Shown here piece after piece: positions 55,824 to 63,966 of a stretch of DNA of 64,000 nucleotides. This DNA comes from Haloechinothrix aidingensis (lineage in GTDB: Bacteria; Actinomycetota; Actinomycetes; Mycobacteriales; Pseudonocardiaceae). Both the position numbers and the translations under genes were made by a program. The stretch lies in the NCBI RefSeq assembly GCF_013450155.1, contig NZ_JACCKD010000010.1, positions 1-64,000 on the forward strand, read 5' to 3'. The notes below the pieces were generated by a model. That model saw nothing but the letters and a program-made list of their open reading frames with translations, was not told the origin of the DNA and searched no databases. The stretch's first letter is position 1; every line of letters begins with the position of its first letter.

Positions 55824-56417
55824 CTACTTCCCGATACCCTCCACCACGGCTTCCGCGACCGCCTTCATGGTGGTCCTGCGGTCCATGGCGGTGCGCTGGA
55901 TCCAGCGGAACGCTTCCGGCTCGCTCAAGCTCTGCTCGCTCATCAGCAGCCCCTTCGCCCGGTCGACGACCTTGCGGGTCTCCAACTTCTCGTTGAGACC
56001 TTCGACCTCGGCTTCGAGCGCCTGCAGCTCCGCGAAGCGGCTCACCGCCAGCTCCACGGCGGGCACCAGCTCACGCTTGGCGAACGGCTTCACCAGGTAG
56101 GCCATGGTCCCGGCGTCGCGCGCCCGCGAGATCAAGTCACGCTGACTGAACGCCGTCAAGATCACGACCGGGGCGATACGATCACCGGTGATCTTCGACG
56201 CGGCTTCGATGCCATCCATCTTCGGCATCTTGACGTCCAGGATCACCAGATCCGGCCTCAGCTCGGTTGCCAGCGAGATGGCTTGCTCTCCGTCTGCAGC
56301 TTCACCGACGACGGTGTAGCCCTCTTCCCGCAGCATCTCGACAAGGTCGAGCCGGATCAGAGCCTCATCCTCCGCGACGAGCACTCGACGCTGGGCTTCG
56401 GTGGCCGATTCCGTCAC
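55824..56417 (-). CDS. pdtaR: ANTAR-domain response regulator (PdtaR-like)
   Basis: A 197-residue two-component regulator: a receiver domain with acidic pocket and phospho-acceptor Asp61 (LVILDVKMPKMDG), Thr/Lys switch residues (ILTAFSQ, YLVKPF), and a C-terminal ANTAR domain (about 130-190, VVDRAKGLLMSEQSLSEPEAFRWIQRTAMD) that binds RNA hairpins and antiterminates. It resembles mycobacterial PdtaR, partner of the PdtaS kinase; no kinase gene is in the window. The GTG start has AGGAGG six bases upstream. Confidence 0.9.
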   Translation of the reverse strand: MTESATEAQRRVLVAEDEALIRLDLVEMLREEGYTVVGEAADGEQAISLATELRPDLVILDVKMPKMDGIEAASKITGDRIAPVVILTAFSQRDLISRARDAGTMAYLVKPFAKRELVPAVELAVSRFAELQALEAEVEGLNEKLETRKVVDRAKGLLMSEQSLSEPEAFRWIQRTAMDRRTTMKAVAEAVVEGIGK

Positions 56418-56603
56418 CGGAGTCCTCCTGCGTACGTGGGTGGGGGGCGATGGGTGTGCGCAGCCAGCCTACCGGGAGTAGACCTGGGATGGGGAACGGT
56501 GCACGTCAACCGTGAGCCACGGCTCATGCGCAGGCCATCAGCCTCGGTCGGGGCGACCTGAATGACGAACGTGATCAAGCATCGCGTACAGTCGAAGCGC
56601 ATC

Positions 56604-56680
56604 GCCCCCGTAGCCCAAACGGCAGAGGCGGCGGACTCAAAATCCGTGTAGTGTGCGTTCGAGTCGCACCGGGGGCACCA
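56604..56680 (+). tRNA. tRNA-Leu (anticodon CAA)
   Basis: Cloverleaf: acceptor GCCCCCG with CGGGGGC, D arm, anticodon arm GCGGA-CTCAAAA-TCCGT giving CAA, T arm GTGCG-TTCGAGT-CGCAC, and encoded ACCA at the end. Total 77 bases with CCA. The variable region (GTAGT) is only five bases, unlike the long arm usual for leucine tRNAs. Located beside pdtaR, as in mycobacteria. Confidence 0.9.
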
Positions 56681-56691
56681 CCAACGACCAG

Positions 56692-56739
56692 CACGAACGG
56701 CCTCTCACCAGGGGAGAACCCGGTGAGAGGCCGTTCGTG
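56692..56739 (+). terminator. Terminator after tRNA-Leu
   Basis: CACGAACGGCCTCTCACC pairs perfectly over 18 bp with 56722-56739 around a 12-nt loop, starting 11 bases after the tRNA and followed by TCTTGCCTGGTT. Confidence 0.8.
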
Positions 56740-56869
56740 TCTTGCCTGGTTGTGTCCGGCTGTCACCGGCCGTCGTCGACGAGCTGTGGACTATTCGTGG
56801 ACACGCTCATGGCGCATCCAGTCCGAGCGCCTGCCCGATCCGTTCGCGGGCACTGTCTACTTGGCGGTC

Positions 56870-57215
56870 TCACCCGTGCCAGCCGTGCCAGAACGGCGTG
56901 CGGTCGTCCCCGGCCCTAACGAGGACAGTCTTCAGAGCGCACAACCGCACCGAGGAAACCCGCGATCGTGGCTTCAGTGCCGAGCCGGTGCGCCGCCACC
57001 GCAGCGGCACGATCGTGCGCACCACCTTCGGCGGCGTCCGAGTCGGACTGCCGTGCGGACGTAAACCGCGGTCGGTCATCCCGGCAATGCCGTCGGCACT
57101 GTACCGCGCGGCCCACTTCGTGACGGTGCGTGCCGAGACCATGAAGGTCGTGGCCGCGGCCGCACAGGTCCAACCCCGGTCGGCAGTCAGCCGAGCCAGG
57201 CGCAACGCGAACCAA
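56870..57215 (-). pseudogene. IS481-family transposase N-terminal remnant
   Basis: The minus strand encodes RLARLTADRGWTCAAAATTF, VSARTVTKWAARYSADGIAGM and RPHGSPTRTPPKVVRTIVPLRWR, the N-terminal helix-turn-helix of IS481 transposases. After RWRR similarity jumps to another frame (HRLGTEATIAGFLGAVV) and then fades; the DDE catalytic domain is absent. The fragment starts within about 15 bases of the ATP-grasp gene stop and lies downstream of tRNA-Leu. No terminal inverted repeats were found by eye. Confidence 0.75.
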
Positions 57216-57227
57216 CCTCCCTGAACA

Positions 57228-58517
57228 TCACATCTCGGGCGTCACATCGTCGATTTCGTACACCAATGCCGCGGCGACCTGATCGAACTTGGCGGCCAGG
57301 TCCGTCTCGTCGGCCGCACCGATATAGACGCTGGCCACGTGGTAGCTGTAGCTGTCGCGATGTGGCTGCTCGGAGAGCACGTCGCCGGTGTGCGCGATGA
57401 GGTCGATGGTGACGCCGGGCACGATCCGCTCGATCGCCTGGATTTCCTCGCCCGTAGGGTGGCGACGGACATAGCCGTCGGTGAAGCGGCGCACGAAGCA
57501 TTTCGCTGCCATCGGATACCGACCTTTGCGGTGCGGGAAATCGGGGTCGCGGCCGAGGGCCAGGCGCAGCATCACTTCGTGATTGGACATGCCGTCGACG
57601 TCGGCGAACAGTTCCGCGTGGGACTGGGAGTGCCGGGGGTTGATCTCGAGGAGTGTGATCGCGTCGGTGCCGGGGTCCCAGAAGTACTCGATGTTGAAGG
57701 TCATGGTGTCGAGCCCAATGGCGGTGACCAGCCTGGTGGAGATGTCCTCCAGCCGGGCGATGACCTGTTCGGGCAGCGTAGAGGGGTACTGAAACCGTAG
57801 GAAGCTGGGGCTGTTGTCGTAACGCACCGAGTCGATCACTCCGTAGAGCACGACCTCGCCGTCATAGCGGTATCCTTCCACGGTGAGCTGGCGACCGGCG
57901 ATCGCTTCCTCGGCCAGACACATCTGACCACCGACCGCGGCGATCTCAGGCGGTAGCTGGAGGTGTTCGAGGAGGGCGTCGAACGGTTCGCCGATGCGGC
58001 CGATGCCCTCGCGAATCGTGCCCAGCGCCTGGCGAAACGCATCCTGGTCGGCGACGCCGAAGGCGAGCACCGAGGAAAACGACTTCACCGGTTTGATCCA
58101 CAGCGGGTAGCGCAGGTGTTGCGGTGGGTTCTGGTCGTGTGCGGGATCGACCAGGCCGAAGGGCGGGTACTCGTCGAGGACCTCCCGTTGGATCAGGCGG
58201 CTCCAGTACTTGTGCTCGCACTTGATCAGTTCCTCGAGGCTGGCCGCAGGCAGGCCGTAGCGTCGGCGCAGCAGCGGCACCATCGCACTGACCGGGAAGT
58301 CCCAGAACCCGATGATCGCGTCGATCGGGCCATCGAAGGAGTCGAGCACCCGTTGGGCGGCCTGCAGCGCGCCGTTGAACGAGATCTGCGGCCCGTAGAT
58401 TTCCTCGTAGGCCAGCACAGAGTGGAAGCGGTACTGTGCGGCGTCGTTCACGCCCTCGAGGATCTGCCGGTTGTGCTCGTCGAGCCCGATCACGAACACG
58501 TTCTTACGTGCGTCCAT
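57228..58517 (-). CDS. ATP-grasp-domain ligase
   Basis: A 429-residue ATP-grasp enzyme, likely forming an amide or peptide bond from a carboxylate. Visible are an N-terminal alpha/beta domain (VFVIGLDEHNRQIL), the central ATP-binding region (LEELIKCEHKYWSRLIQREVLDEYPP, YPLWIKPVKSFSS) and the metal-site motif FNIEYFWDPGTDAITLLEINPRHSQSH. It is followed at lower coordinates by an IS481 remnant and preceded by an MFS gene in the same direction. No Shine-Dalgarno sequence is obvious; a large hairpin lies 26 bases before the ATG. Product unknown. Confidence 0.75.
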   Translation of the reverse strand: MDARKNVFVIGLDEHNRQILEGVNDAAQYRFHSVLAYEEIYGPQISFNGALQAAQRVLDSFDGPIDAIIGFWDFPVSAMVPLLRRRYGLPAASLEELIKCEHKYWSRLIQREVLDEYPPFGLVDPAHDQNPPQHLRYPLWIKPVKSFSSVLAFGVADQDAFRQALGTIREGIGRIGEPFDALLEHLQLPPEIAAVGGQMCLAEEAIAGRQLTVEGYRYDGEVVLYGVIDSVRYDNSPSFLRFQYPSTLPEQVIARLEDISTRLVTAIGLDTMTFNIEYFWDPGTDAITLLEINPRHSQSHAELFADVDGMSNHEVMLRLALGRDPDFPHRKGRYPMAAKCFVRRFTDGYVRRHPTGEEIQAIERIVPGVTIDLIAHTGDVLSEQPHRDSYSYHVASVYIGAADETDLAAKFDQVAAALVYEIDDVTPEM

Positions 58518-58542
58518 ACACCGGTTTACCCAGATCGTGCGC

Positions 58543-58583
58543 CGCCTACACCAACGCGATAACGAATCGTGTTGGTGTAGGCG
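58543..58583. promoter_or_regulatory. Large hairpin/dyad upstream of the ATP-grasp gene
   Basis: CGCCTACACCAAC (58543-58555) pairs with GTTGGTGTAGGCG (58571-58583); a G-T wobble and CGAT/ATCG extend it to about 18 bp with loop AACGA. It could terminate MFS transcription or be an operator for the ATP-grasp promoter. A smaller GTGCGA/TCGCAC hairpin lies at 58725-58739, nearer the MFS stop. Confidence 0.5.
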
Positions 58584-58785
58584 CTGCCGTCACATCACAG
58601 GCGACAAGCGTTTCGGCTGCTCCGGCCAGTCGAACTTGAACGAGCGACTGTCACGAGCAGGCCCCGTCCCGCTTCGCCAAGAGCCAACGATCCCCGTACT
58701 ATGGCCGAAGATGCGACACGGGCGGTGCGAGCATCGCACGGCTCGGCCCGTTGCGGACCAGAATGCTCAGCTCTGGTGGCGGACT

Positions 58786-60225
58786 TCAGCCGGTGGCGGG
58801 AGCGCTTTCCCCGCGTACCGGCGCGCGTGTCCAGGTGACGGTCATCGCGACAATCCCCAGTAGCGTGCACACCGCCAGCACGATGACGCTCGTGTTGAAT
58901 CCCGGGGTGCTCCCGCCACCGATCGTCCATGCCAGCGCCGCGATCGCCGGTCCGATCGTCGTGCCCAGTGTGCGGGCCAGGTTGGTCACCCCTCCCGCGG
59001 CGCCGGCCTGACCTTCCGGTGCGGCGTGCAGGATGGCGGTCATCGCGGGCGGGCTGAACAGACCTATGCCCGACCCCAGCAGCCCGAGCCGCCAGCCCAG
59101 GTCGATCACCCCCGCGTCCGCGGTCAGCGTGAGCAGCGAGAGCACGCCCAGTGCAGTCACGATTCCCCCGCTGATCGCGACCGGCGATGGCCCGTAGCGG
59201 TCGGCGAGTGTGCCGGCGAGAGGCGTGAACAGGGCTGCCGCGCCCATGAAGAACAGCATGGCCAGGCCGAGCAGGTCGGGACTCTGCCCCATGACCTCGG
59301 AGATGAAGAAGGGAAGCGAGTAGACCGGCAGCCCCACGGTCGCGGCCGTCAGCAGAAGCGCCAGGGCAGGCAACCCCAGGGCGAGCCTGCCGACCAGGGT
59401 GAGCACCGGTCGCGACGTGGACGTCCGTGCCCACAGTGCCAGCAGCGCCAACGCTGCCACACCGAGCGCTCCGGCGACCGCCCAGCGGTCGAGCTGCTCG
59501 ACCTGCTCTACGGCCAGCAGTGCGGCCGTGATCGCGCTGCCCAGCAACACCACGTCGGTGAGCTGGGATCGATCCGGCCGCGGCAACGCGCGCCGACCCT
59601 CGGACCCGGAGTGGGGGATGGCGCGAAATCCGGCGAGCGCGATCGCCACCAGTAGCGGCACTTTGACCAGAAAGAGCGCCCGCCATCCCCAAGCGGCGGC
59701 GACAAAACCGCCAAGCGGAGCCAACGCGATGCTGCCCAGCATCATGATCGTGCTGATGTAGCTGATGGCCCGGCCATGGTGGTCGCTCCGCACCGCGCTG
59801 GTGACAACCGGCAGGTACGCCGCCAGATAGAGCGCCGATGCGGCCCCTTGGACCACCCGAGCGGCAAGCAGGGTCCAGAACACGGGCGCGGCGGCCGCCG
59901 CCACGCTGGCACCGCCGATGACGAGCAACGAGAAGACGAAGACGGAGCGAAGATCCGCCTGATCGATCCATCGACCGGCCGGTAGCGCGAGCGCAGCGAG
60001 CGGCAGGGAATACGCCAGCACCACCCACGTCGTGCTCGCCGGGTCGACCCCGAGCTCCGCGGCCACCAGCGGCAGCGCGAAGGCAGCCATGCTCAGCTCG
60101 CTGGTGACCAGCAGCGTCGCCACACCGAAGGTGACCACGGCCGACCAGCGCGTCCGAGCAACCGGCGCGGCAGCGTCGGTCGCCGGACAGCCCGCACTGT
60201 CGCTGCCGTCTCCATCACTGGTCAC
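58786..60225 (-). CDS. MFS transporter, drug-efflux (DHA2-like) type
   Basis: A 479-residue proton-driven exporter with about 14 hydrophobic segments. The LPLAALALPAGRWIDQADLRSVFVFSLLVIGG stretch carries a motif A-like loop, AARVVQGAASALYLAAYLPVV matches motif B, and GGFVAAAWGWRALFLVKVP fits the motif C region of 14-helix efflux pumps. The GTG at 60225 is chosen because GGAAGG lies six bases upstream; a longer start at 60348 is open but begins with unrelated sequence. It probably exports a small molecule, perhaps the ATP-grasp product. Confidence 0.85.
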   Translation of the reverse strand: MTSDGDGSDSAGCPATDAAAPVARTRWSAVVTFGVATLLVTSELSMAAFALPLVAAELGVDPASTTWVVLAYSLPLAALALPAGRWIDQADLRSVFVFSLLVIGGASVAAAAAPVFWTLLAARVVQGAASALYLAAYLPVVTSAVRSDHHGRAISYISTIMMLGSIALAPLGGFVAAAWGWRALFLVKVPLLVAIALAGFRAIPHSGSEGRRALPRPDRSQLTDVVLLGSAITAALLAVEQVEQLDRWAVAGALGVAALALLALWARTSTSRPVLTLVGRLALGLPALALLLTAATVGLPVYSLPFFISEVMGQSPDLLGLAMLFFMGAAALFTPLAGTLADRYGPSPVAISGGIVTALGVLSLLTLTADAGVIDLGWRLGLLGSGIGLFSPPAMTAILHAAPEGQAGAAGGVTNLARTLGTTIGPAIAALAWTIGGGSTPGFNTSVIVLAVCTLLGIVAMTVTWTRAPVRGESAPATG

Positions 60226-60669
60226 TAGCATCCTTCCGACGTCGGTGCGCCGATGATTCCCGTGACGTCTCGGACCGGTTCCCCAGTAGCGCATTCCATA
60301 TTGGATGCCCTCAGGCGCCCCATGCTCCTGACCGTACGGGTTGGCCACGTCGAATCAAGCGCAAGAGTGTGGATTCAGCTGGTCGTAGCAGGACCTCGGT
60401 AATGGAGGTGCTACGGCGACCTGTCGAATCCACAACGCGACGGGAGAAGGTATCGGCGGGCCGCACCGGCCGAGGGGCTGATGCGAACGGCACCGGTACG
60501 GCATGCGTTTACCGGCGGCCATCGGCGGGTAGCCGGACGATGGGTGAGGGTCGGCACACGCGAGCCCGCCGGGTCCGTTGCTGCGCCGTTCCGACCCGGC
60601 GGAATCCTCACCTCGTGCGGGTACGGGCCGGGTCACTGCCGCGCCGGCGACCCGGCCCGATGCGCGTGC
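60226..60669. other. Intergenic region with a long imperfect inverted repeat
   Basis: 444 bases without a recognisable gene. At 60368-60434 an imperfect inverted repeat has outer arms TGTGGATTC / GAATCCACA and inner matches GGTCG, TAGCA and CCTC around a short loop, about 31 bp per arm. Overlapping frames on both strands encode mirror-like peptides because of this symmetry and are not genes. It may be a shared regulatory region, a terminator for the PhoX gene, or a MITE-like remnant. Confidence 0.55.
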
Positions 60670-62124
60670 CTAGAAGCCGCCGGAGCCCCACGGGCCCCAG
60701 ATCGCGCAGGTCAGTCCGCTGGAAGACTGGATGTTGACGTACAGCGTCTGCTTGTCGGGACTGAACGTGGTGCCCGCGAACTCGTCGCCGGTCTGGCCCT
60801 CGATGTTGTTCTTCGCGAAGTCGACGATCTCTCCGTCGGTGGTCAGACCGCGCAGGTACTGCGTGTCGTTCACGCCGTCCTCGCACAGCACCAGCGTGTT
60901 CCTGCGACTGGTGGTGACGTTGTCGGGCATGTCGAGGACCTCCTGCGAGGGTGACTCGTAGACGAGCCGGAGGGTGGACGTCGGTGCGTGGTATGCCCAG
61001 ATCTGTCCGCGACCGTTACCGTAGCCGGGCGGCGCCGGTGCGTCCGAAGGCTGGTTTCCGCCTTGCGTGGAGCAGAAGTAGATCGTGTTCCGGTCCTCGA
61101 CCGCGCCTTCGAGCCGGGCGAACAGCGCCGCCCCGGCCGCGCGCCCCTGCTCGCCGACCGCGACGACCGCCTCGTCATTGCTCGGGGTGCCCGTGAACGT
61201 GGGATCCGGGTCGTCGATGGTCACCCACTCGCAGTCGAAGACCGAGCCGACCTCGGGAGCCGGGCCGTCCACGCCACCCAGGTCGGCATTCGGCCGCCCG
61301 GTGATCGCCAGCATCTCCAGCCGGCCACCGTCGACCAGCCGTCCCGCGCTTCTCGGGTTGACCGGTGGACGGTAGCGGTAGAAGCCGGACGGGAAGCCGA
61401 AGTTGTCCTCGGTGAGGTAAACGGCACCGTCGTGCGGGCAGTAGGCAGCGGCCTCGTGGGCGAACCGGCCCGCAGCACGGACCGGCTCCGCCGCCGACCG
61501 GCCGCCGGAGGGGACATCGAATATGTAGCCGTGCTTCTCCTCCAGCTTGGTGTTGTCCCCGCCGGTGAAGTCCGGCCCCACATCGGGGCCGTTGACGGTC
61601 TCCTCGCAGGTGATCCAGCTTCCCCACGGCATGGGCCCGCCCGCGCAGTTCATCTGCGTACCGTTGAGGCTCACGAAGCTGTCCTCGACGTTGCCGAAAC
61701 CGTCCACGAGCACGGTCGTCGTGCCGCCTCCGGCCATCGCGTCGTACGCGTCGCCGGTGTCCCCGAACGCGCCGACCGGGCCGTTGACCTCGTGGTTGCG
61801 GACGAGCGCGGTGCGTCCCCGCGACCCGCGGAAGGCCGCCATCCCGTCGTGAAACCCGGGAACCGTCACGCCGTCACCGAGGCTGTCCCCGCTGGGATGA
61901 AACGAGCGATAGCGGAACCCGCGCGGTAGCAACAACCGCTCCGCTCCGTCCCGCTCGTCGGGTGTGGGCTCGAGCGGACCGTATCCGAGCGGGTGGTTGC
62001 CGTGCCGCGATCGCGACCCCTGACTCGCGTGCGCGACGAACCCGTGAAACGGGCCACCGGCGAGGAGGCTGCCTGCACCGGCCACAGCCGCGCGCCTCAT
62101 GAAATCGCGACGATCAATAGCCAT
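60670..62124 (-). CDS. PhoX/DUF839-family protein, Tat-exported, putative phosphatase
   Basis: A 484-residue protein with a twin-arginine signal (RRDFMRRAAVAGAGSLLAGG). It matches the PhoX/DUF839 beta-propeller family of Ca/Fe-dependent alkaline phosphatases: LVRNHEVNG, ITCEETVNG (with the metal-ligand Cys-Glu-Glu), HEAAAYCPHDGAVYLTEDNFG and LVLCEDGVNDTQYLRGLT. Length is shorter than classic 600-650-residue PhoX, as in many DUF839 members, so phosphatase activity is likely but unproven. The ATG at 62124 follows AAGGTGAG. Confidence 0.85.
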   Translation of the reverse strand: MAIDRRDFMRRAAVAGAGSLLAGGPFHGFVAHASQGSRSRHGNHPLGYGPLEPTPDERDGAERLLLPRGFRYRSFHPSGDSLGDGVTVPGFHDGMAAFRGSRGRTALVRNHEVNGPVGAFGDTGDAYDAMAGGGTTTVLVDGFGNVEDSFVSLNGTQMNCAGGPMPWGSWITCEETVNGPDVGPDFTGGDNTKLEEKHGYIFDVPSGGRSAAEPVRAAGRFAHEAAAYCPHDGAVYLTEDNFGFPSGFYRYRPPVNPRSAGRLVDGGRLEMLAITGRPNADLGGVDGPAPEVGSVFDCEWVTIDDPDPTFTGTPSNDEAVVAVGEQGRAAGAALFARLEGAVEDRNTIYFCSTQGGNQPSDAPAPPGYGNGRGQIWAYHAPTSTLRLVYESPSQEVLDMPDNVTTSRRNTLVLCEDGVNDTQYLRGLTTDGEIVDFAKNNIEGQTGDEFAGTTFSPDKQTLYVNIQSSSGLTCAIWGPWGSGGF

Positions 62125-62479
62125 CGAACTCACCTTCTCCTGTACGTGTAGCTCCGTATCCGTCCCCGACGACGTGGCAACGGCCCCCTCGGACACCTCA
62201 GGGCGGCCCACGGAACCCCCTCCGCGGTATGTCCAGAAACGACGTCGACGCTCCAGCCACCCCGGAAGTGGCACGTTCGCCCGCCCCGCTCCCGGCGAGC
62301 AGCGCGGAATCCCGCGCTGCTCGACCCCGGCGCGGTGATCTCGCCGAGGTCGGCTCGCGCCAGGCGCAGGCTGCTGCTCATGGCCGCAACTCTAAGCGCG
62401 CGACCGCCCTGCCGCGCCGGTGCTGCTCATGTGAGCAGCGTCGATTGTCGTGGCGGTGGCTATCGGTGACACTGTTGTG
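62125..62479. promoter_or_regulatory. Divergent regulatory region between the PhoX-like and SorC-type genes
   Basis: 355 bases. On the minus strand TAGAGT (62394-62389) followed by seven bases and ATG 62381 gives either a 257-base leader for the PhoX-like gene or a leaderless 83-codon frame (62130-62381) whose second half looks non-coding; I do not call it a gene. The dyad GCTGCTCA-TG-TGAGCAGC (62422-62439) lies between the two promoters and is a good candidate operator. Confidence 0.5.
62445..62473 (+). promoter_or_regulatory. Promoter of the SorC-type regulator gene
   Basis: TTGTCG (62445-62450), 17 bp, GACACT (62468-62473), then six bases and ATG 62480. With no ribosome site visible the transcript is predicted leaderless. 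The dyad at 62422-62439 ends six bases upstream of the -35 box. Confidence 0.5.
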
Positions 62480-63526
62480 ATGCCGGGCACTGCTTACGAC
62501 GAATCGCTGACCATCCGGGCAGCCGAGCTGTACTACGGCAGTCATCTGACGCAGGGCCAGATCGCCGAGCGGCTGGAGGTCAGCAGGTTCAAGGTCGGCA
62601 GGCTCCTCCGGCGGGCACGCGAGATCGGGTTGGTCCGCATCGAGATCAGCCACCCGGCGGCCCGGGTCATCGACGTGGAGAACGACCTGCTCACATCGTT
62701 CGGGTTGCGTGCCGCGCACGTCGTGCACACCGAGTCGGACCCGGCGGCGACCCGCTGCCAGGTCGGCAGGACCGCGGCCGAGTTCGTCAGCTCGCTCCGG
62801 CCCCCGCCTCGACGTCTCGGTCTCTCCTGGGGAACGGCGATCGCGGCCTTCGCGCGTGCGCTTCCCGCCGACTGGTGCCGCGGGGTCGATGTGGTCCAGA
62901 TCAAGGGAGGAGCCAGCCGCAGCATGACGCTCACCTGGTCGCACGAGATCCTGCTCCGCACAGCCCAGTCCACGCACGGCACGGTCCACGAGCTCTCCGT
63001 CCCGGCGATCGTCGACCAGGAAACGGTCCGGGACTCCCTGGAGCGGCTACGCCCGGTAGCGGCCACGCTCGCCGCGGGGCGCCGCGCCGACGTCAAGCTC
63101 GTGACCATCGGCGCACTCCAGCGCGAGTGTTCACTCGCCCAGGTCGGCTACCTCGGGGAGGAGGAGATCGAACGGTTGCGGGACAACGGTGCCGTCGGTG
63201 ACGTCAACAGCCGCTTCATCACCGCGGACGGCCGGCTCGCCGACCCCGCGCTGGATGCACGGACGTTGGGGCTGTCCCTCGACGACCTCAGCTCCGGCGG
63301 GAACACCGTCGGCGTCGTGACGGGAACGGCCAAAGCCACGGCCATAGCCGCAGCGCTACGCAGCGGCGCTATCGACGTCCTCGTCACCGACGAGGCCACC
63401 GCAAGAGCCGTCCTCGACCAGGCACGGCAGGCGGCCGACGATCCCGCAGGCACCGCACCCCCGCGCGAGGGCGCCGTCGCGTGCGCCAGGCAGGCGACGA
63501 GCACAGTGGCAACCAGGATCGGCTAG
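62480..63526 (+). CDS. SorC/DeoR-type sugar-binding transcriptional regulator
   Basis: A 348-residue regulator: an N-terminal helix-turn-helix (AAELYYGSHLTQGQIAERLEVSRFKVGRLLRRAREIGLVRIE) and a SorC effector-binding domain of the isomerase-like fold (LGLSWGTAIAAFARALP, VVQIKGGASRS, GAVGDVNSRFITADG, VGVVTGTAKATAIAAALRSG). Such proteins bind phosphorylated sugars. The ATG at 62480 is preferred over the frame opening at 62450 because of the promoter spacing. Divergent from the PhoX-like gene. Its target metabolic genes are not visible in the window. Confidence 0.88.
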   Translation: MPGTAYDESLTIRAAELYYGSHLTQGQIAERLEVSRFKVGRLLRRAREIGLVRIEISHPAARVIDVENDLLTSFGLRAAHVVHTESDPAATRCQVGRTAAEFVSSLRPPPRRLGLSWGTAIAAFARALPADWCRGVDVVQIKGGASRSMTLTWSHEILLRTAQSTHGTVHELSVPAIVDQETVRDSLERLRPVAATLAAGRRADVKLVTIGALQRECSLAQVGYLGEEEIERLRDNGAVGDVNSRFITADGRLADPALDARTLGLSLDDLSSGGNTVGVVTGTAKATAIAAALRSGAIDVLVTDEATARAVLDQARQAADDPAGTAPPREGAVACARQATSTVATRIG

Positions 63527-63552
63527 GTCAGCAGCCCGGGAACGCGGATGCG

Positions 63553-63966
63553 TCAGGTGAGCGGGTCGCCGTCGAAGACACCGAGGTCTTCGCGATAGAA
63601 CTCGAGGCCGACGCCGTTGGGATCACGGATGTAGAGGCTGTCCTCGACGCCCCGATCCGGACCGAGGTAGTCGACGCCCGCTTCGTCGAGCTTCGCCTTC
63701 ATGGCCGCGAAGTTCTCCGCGGATGTCGATAGCGCGATGTGCTGTACCGCGCCGATCGTCTCCCGGAACTCGGGATGGTCATGTCCGGGGAAGTCGAAGA
63801 ACCCGAGCAGGTTGCCGTTGCCGACGTCGAAGAAGAAGTGACTCGAGCCCGCGTAGTCCCGGTTCTCGACCAGCTCGACCAGCGGGAACCCCAGGAATTC
63901 CTGGTAGAACTCGATCGTGGTCGCCACGTCGCGGCAGATCAGCGCGACATGGTGGAACCCACCCAC
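63553..63966 (-). CDS. VOC-family protein (glyoxalase/bleomycin-resistance/dioxygenase fold)
   Basis: A 137-residue metalloenzyme-fold protein with two beta-alpha-beta-beta-beta modules: FHHVALICRDVATTIEFYQEFLGFPLVEL and VQHIALSTSAENFAAMKAKLDEAGVDYLG, ending DPNGVGLEFYRED. Metal ligands His and Glu are in the expected places (HHVAL, HIAL, LEFY). The GTG at 63966 lies 34 bases from the window edge; the frame stays open to the edge, so a slightly longer N-terminus cannot be excluded. Convergent with the SorC-type gene. Substrate unknown. Confidence 0.85.
   Translation of the reverse strand: MGGFHHVALICRDVATTIEFYQEFLGFPLVELVENRDYAGSSHFFFDVGNGNLLGFFDFPGHDHPEFRETIGAVQHIALSTSAENFAAMKAKLDEAGVDYLGPDRGVEDSLYIRDPNGVGLEFYREDLGVFDGDPLT

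Noticed and set aside
56604-57215. Integrated element using tRNA-Leu as attachment site
   Set aside because: There is no integrase gene and no second copy of the tRNA 3' end was seen nearby; only an IS481 fragment is present.
62130-62381. 83-codon leaderless gene upstream of the PhoX-like gene
   Set aside because: The -10 TAGAGT is well placed, but codon use degrades in the second half and no family is seen; a leader for the PhoX-like gene is more likely.
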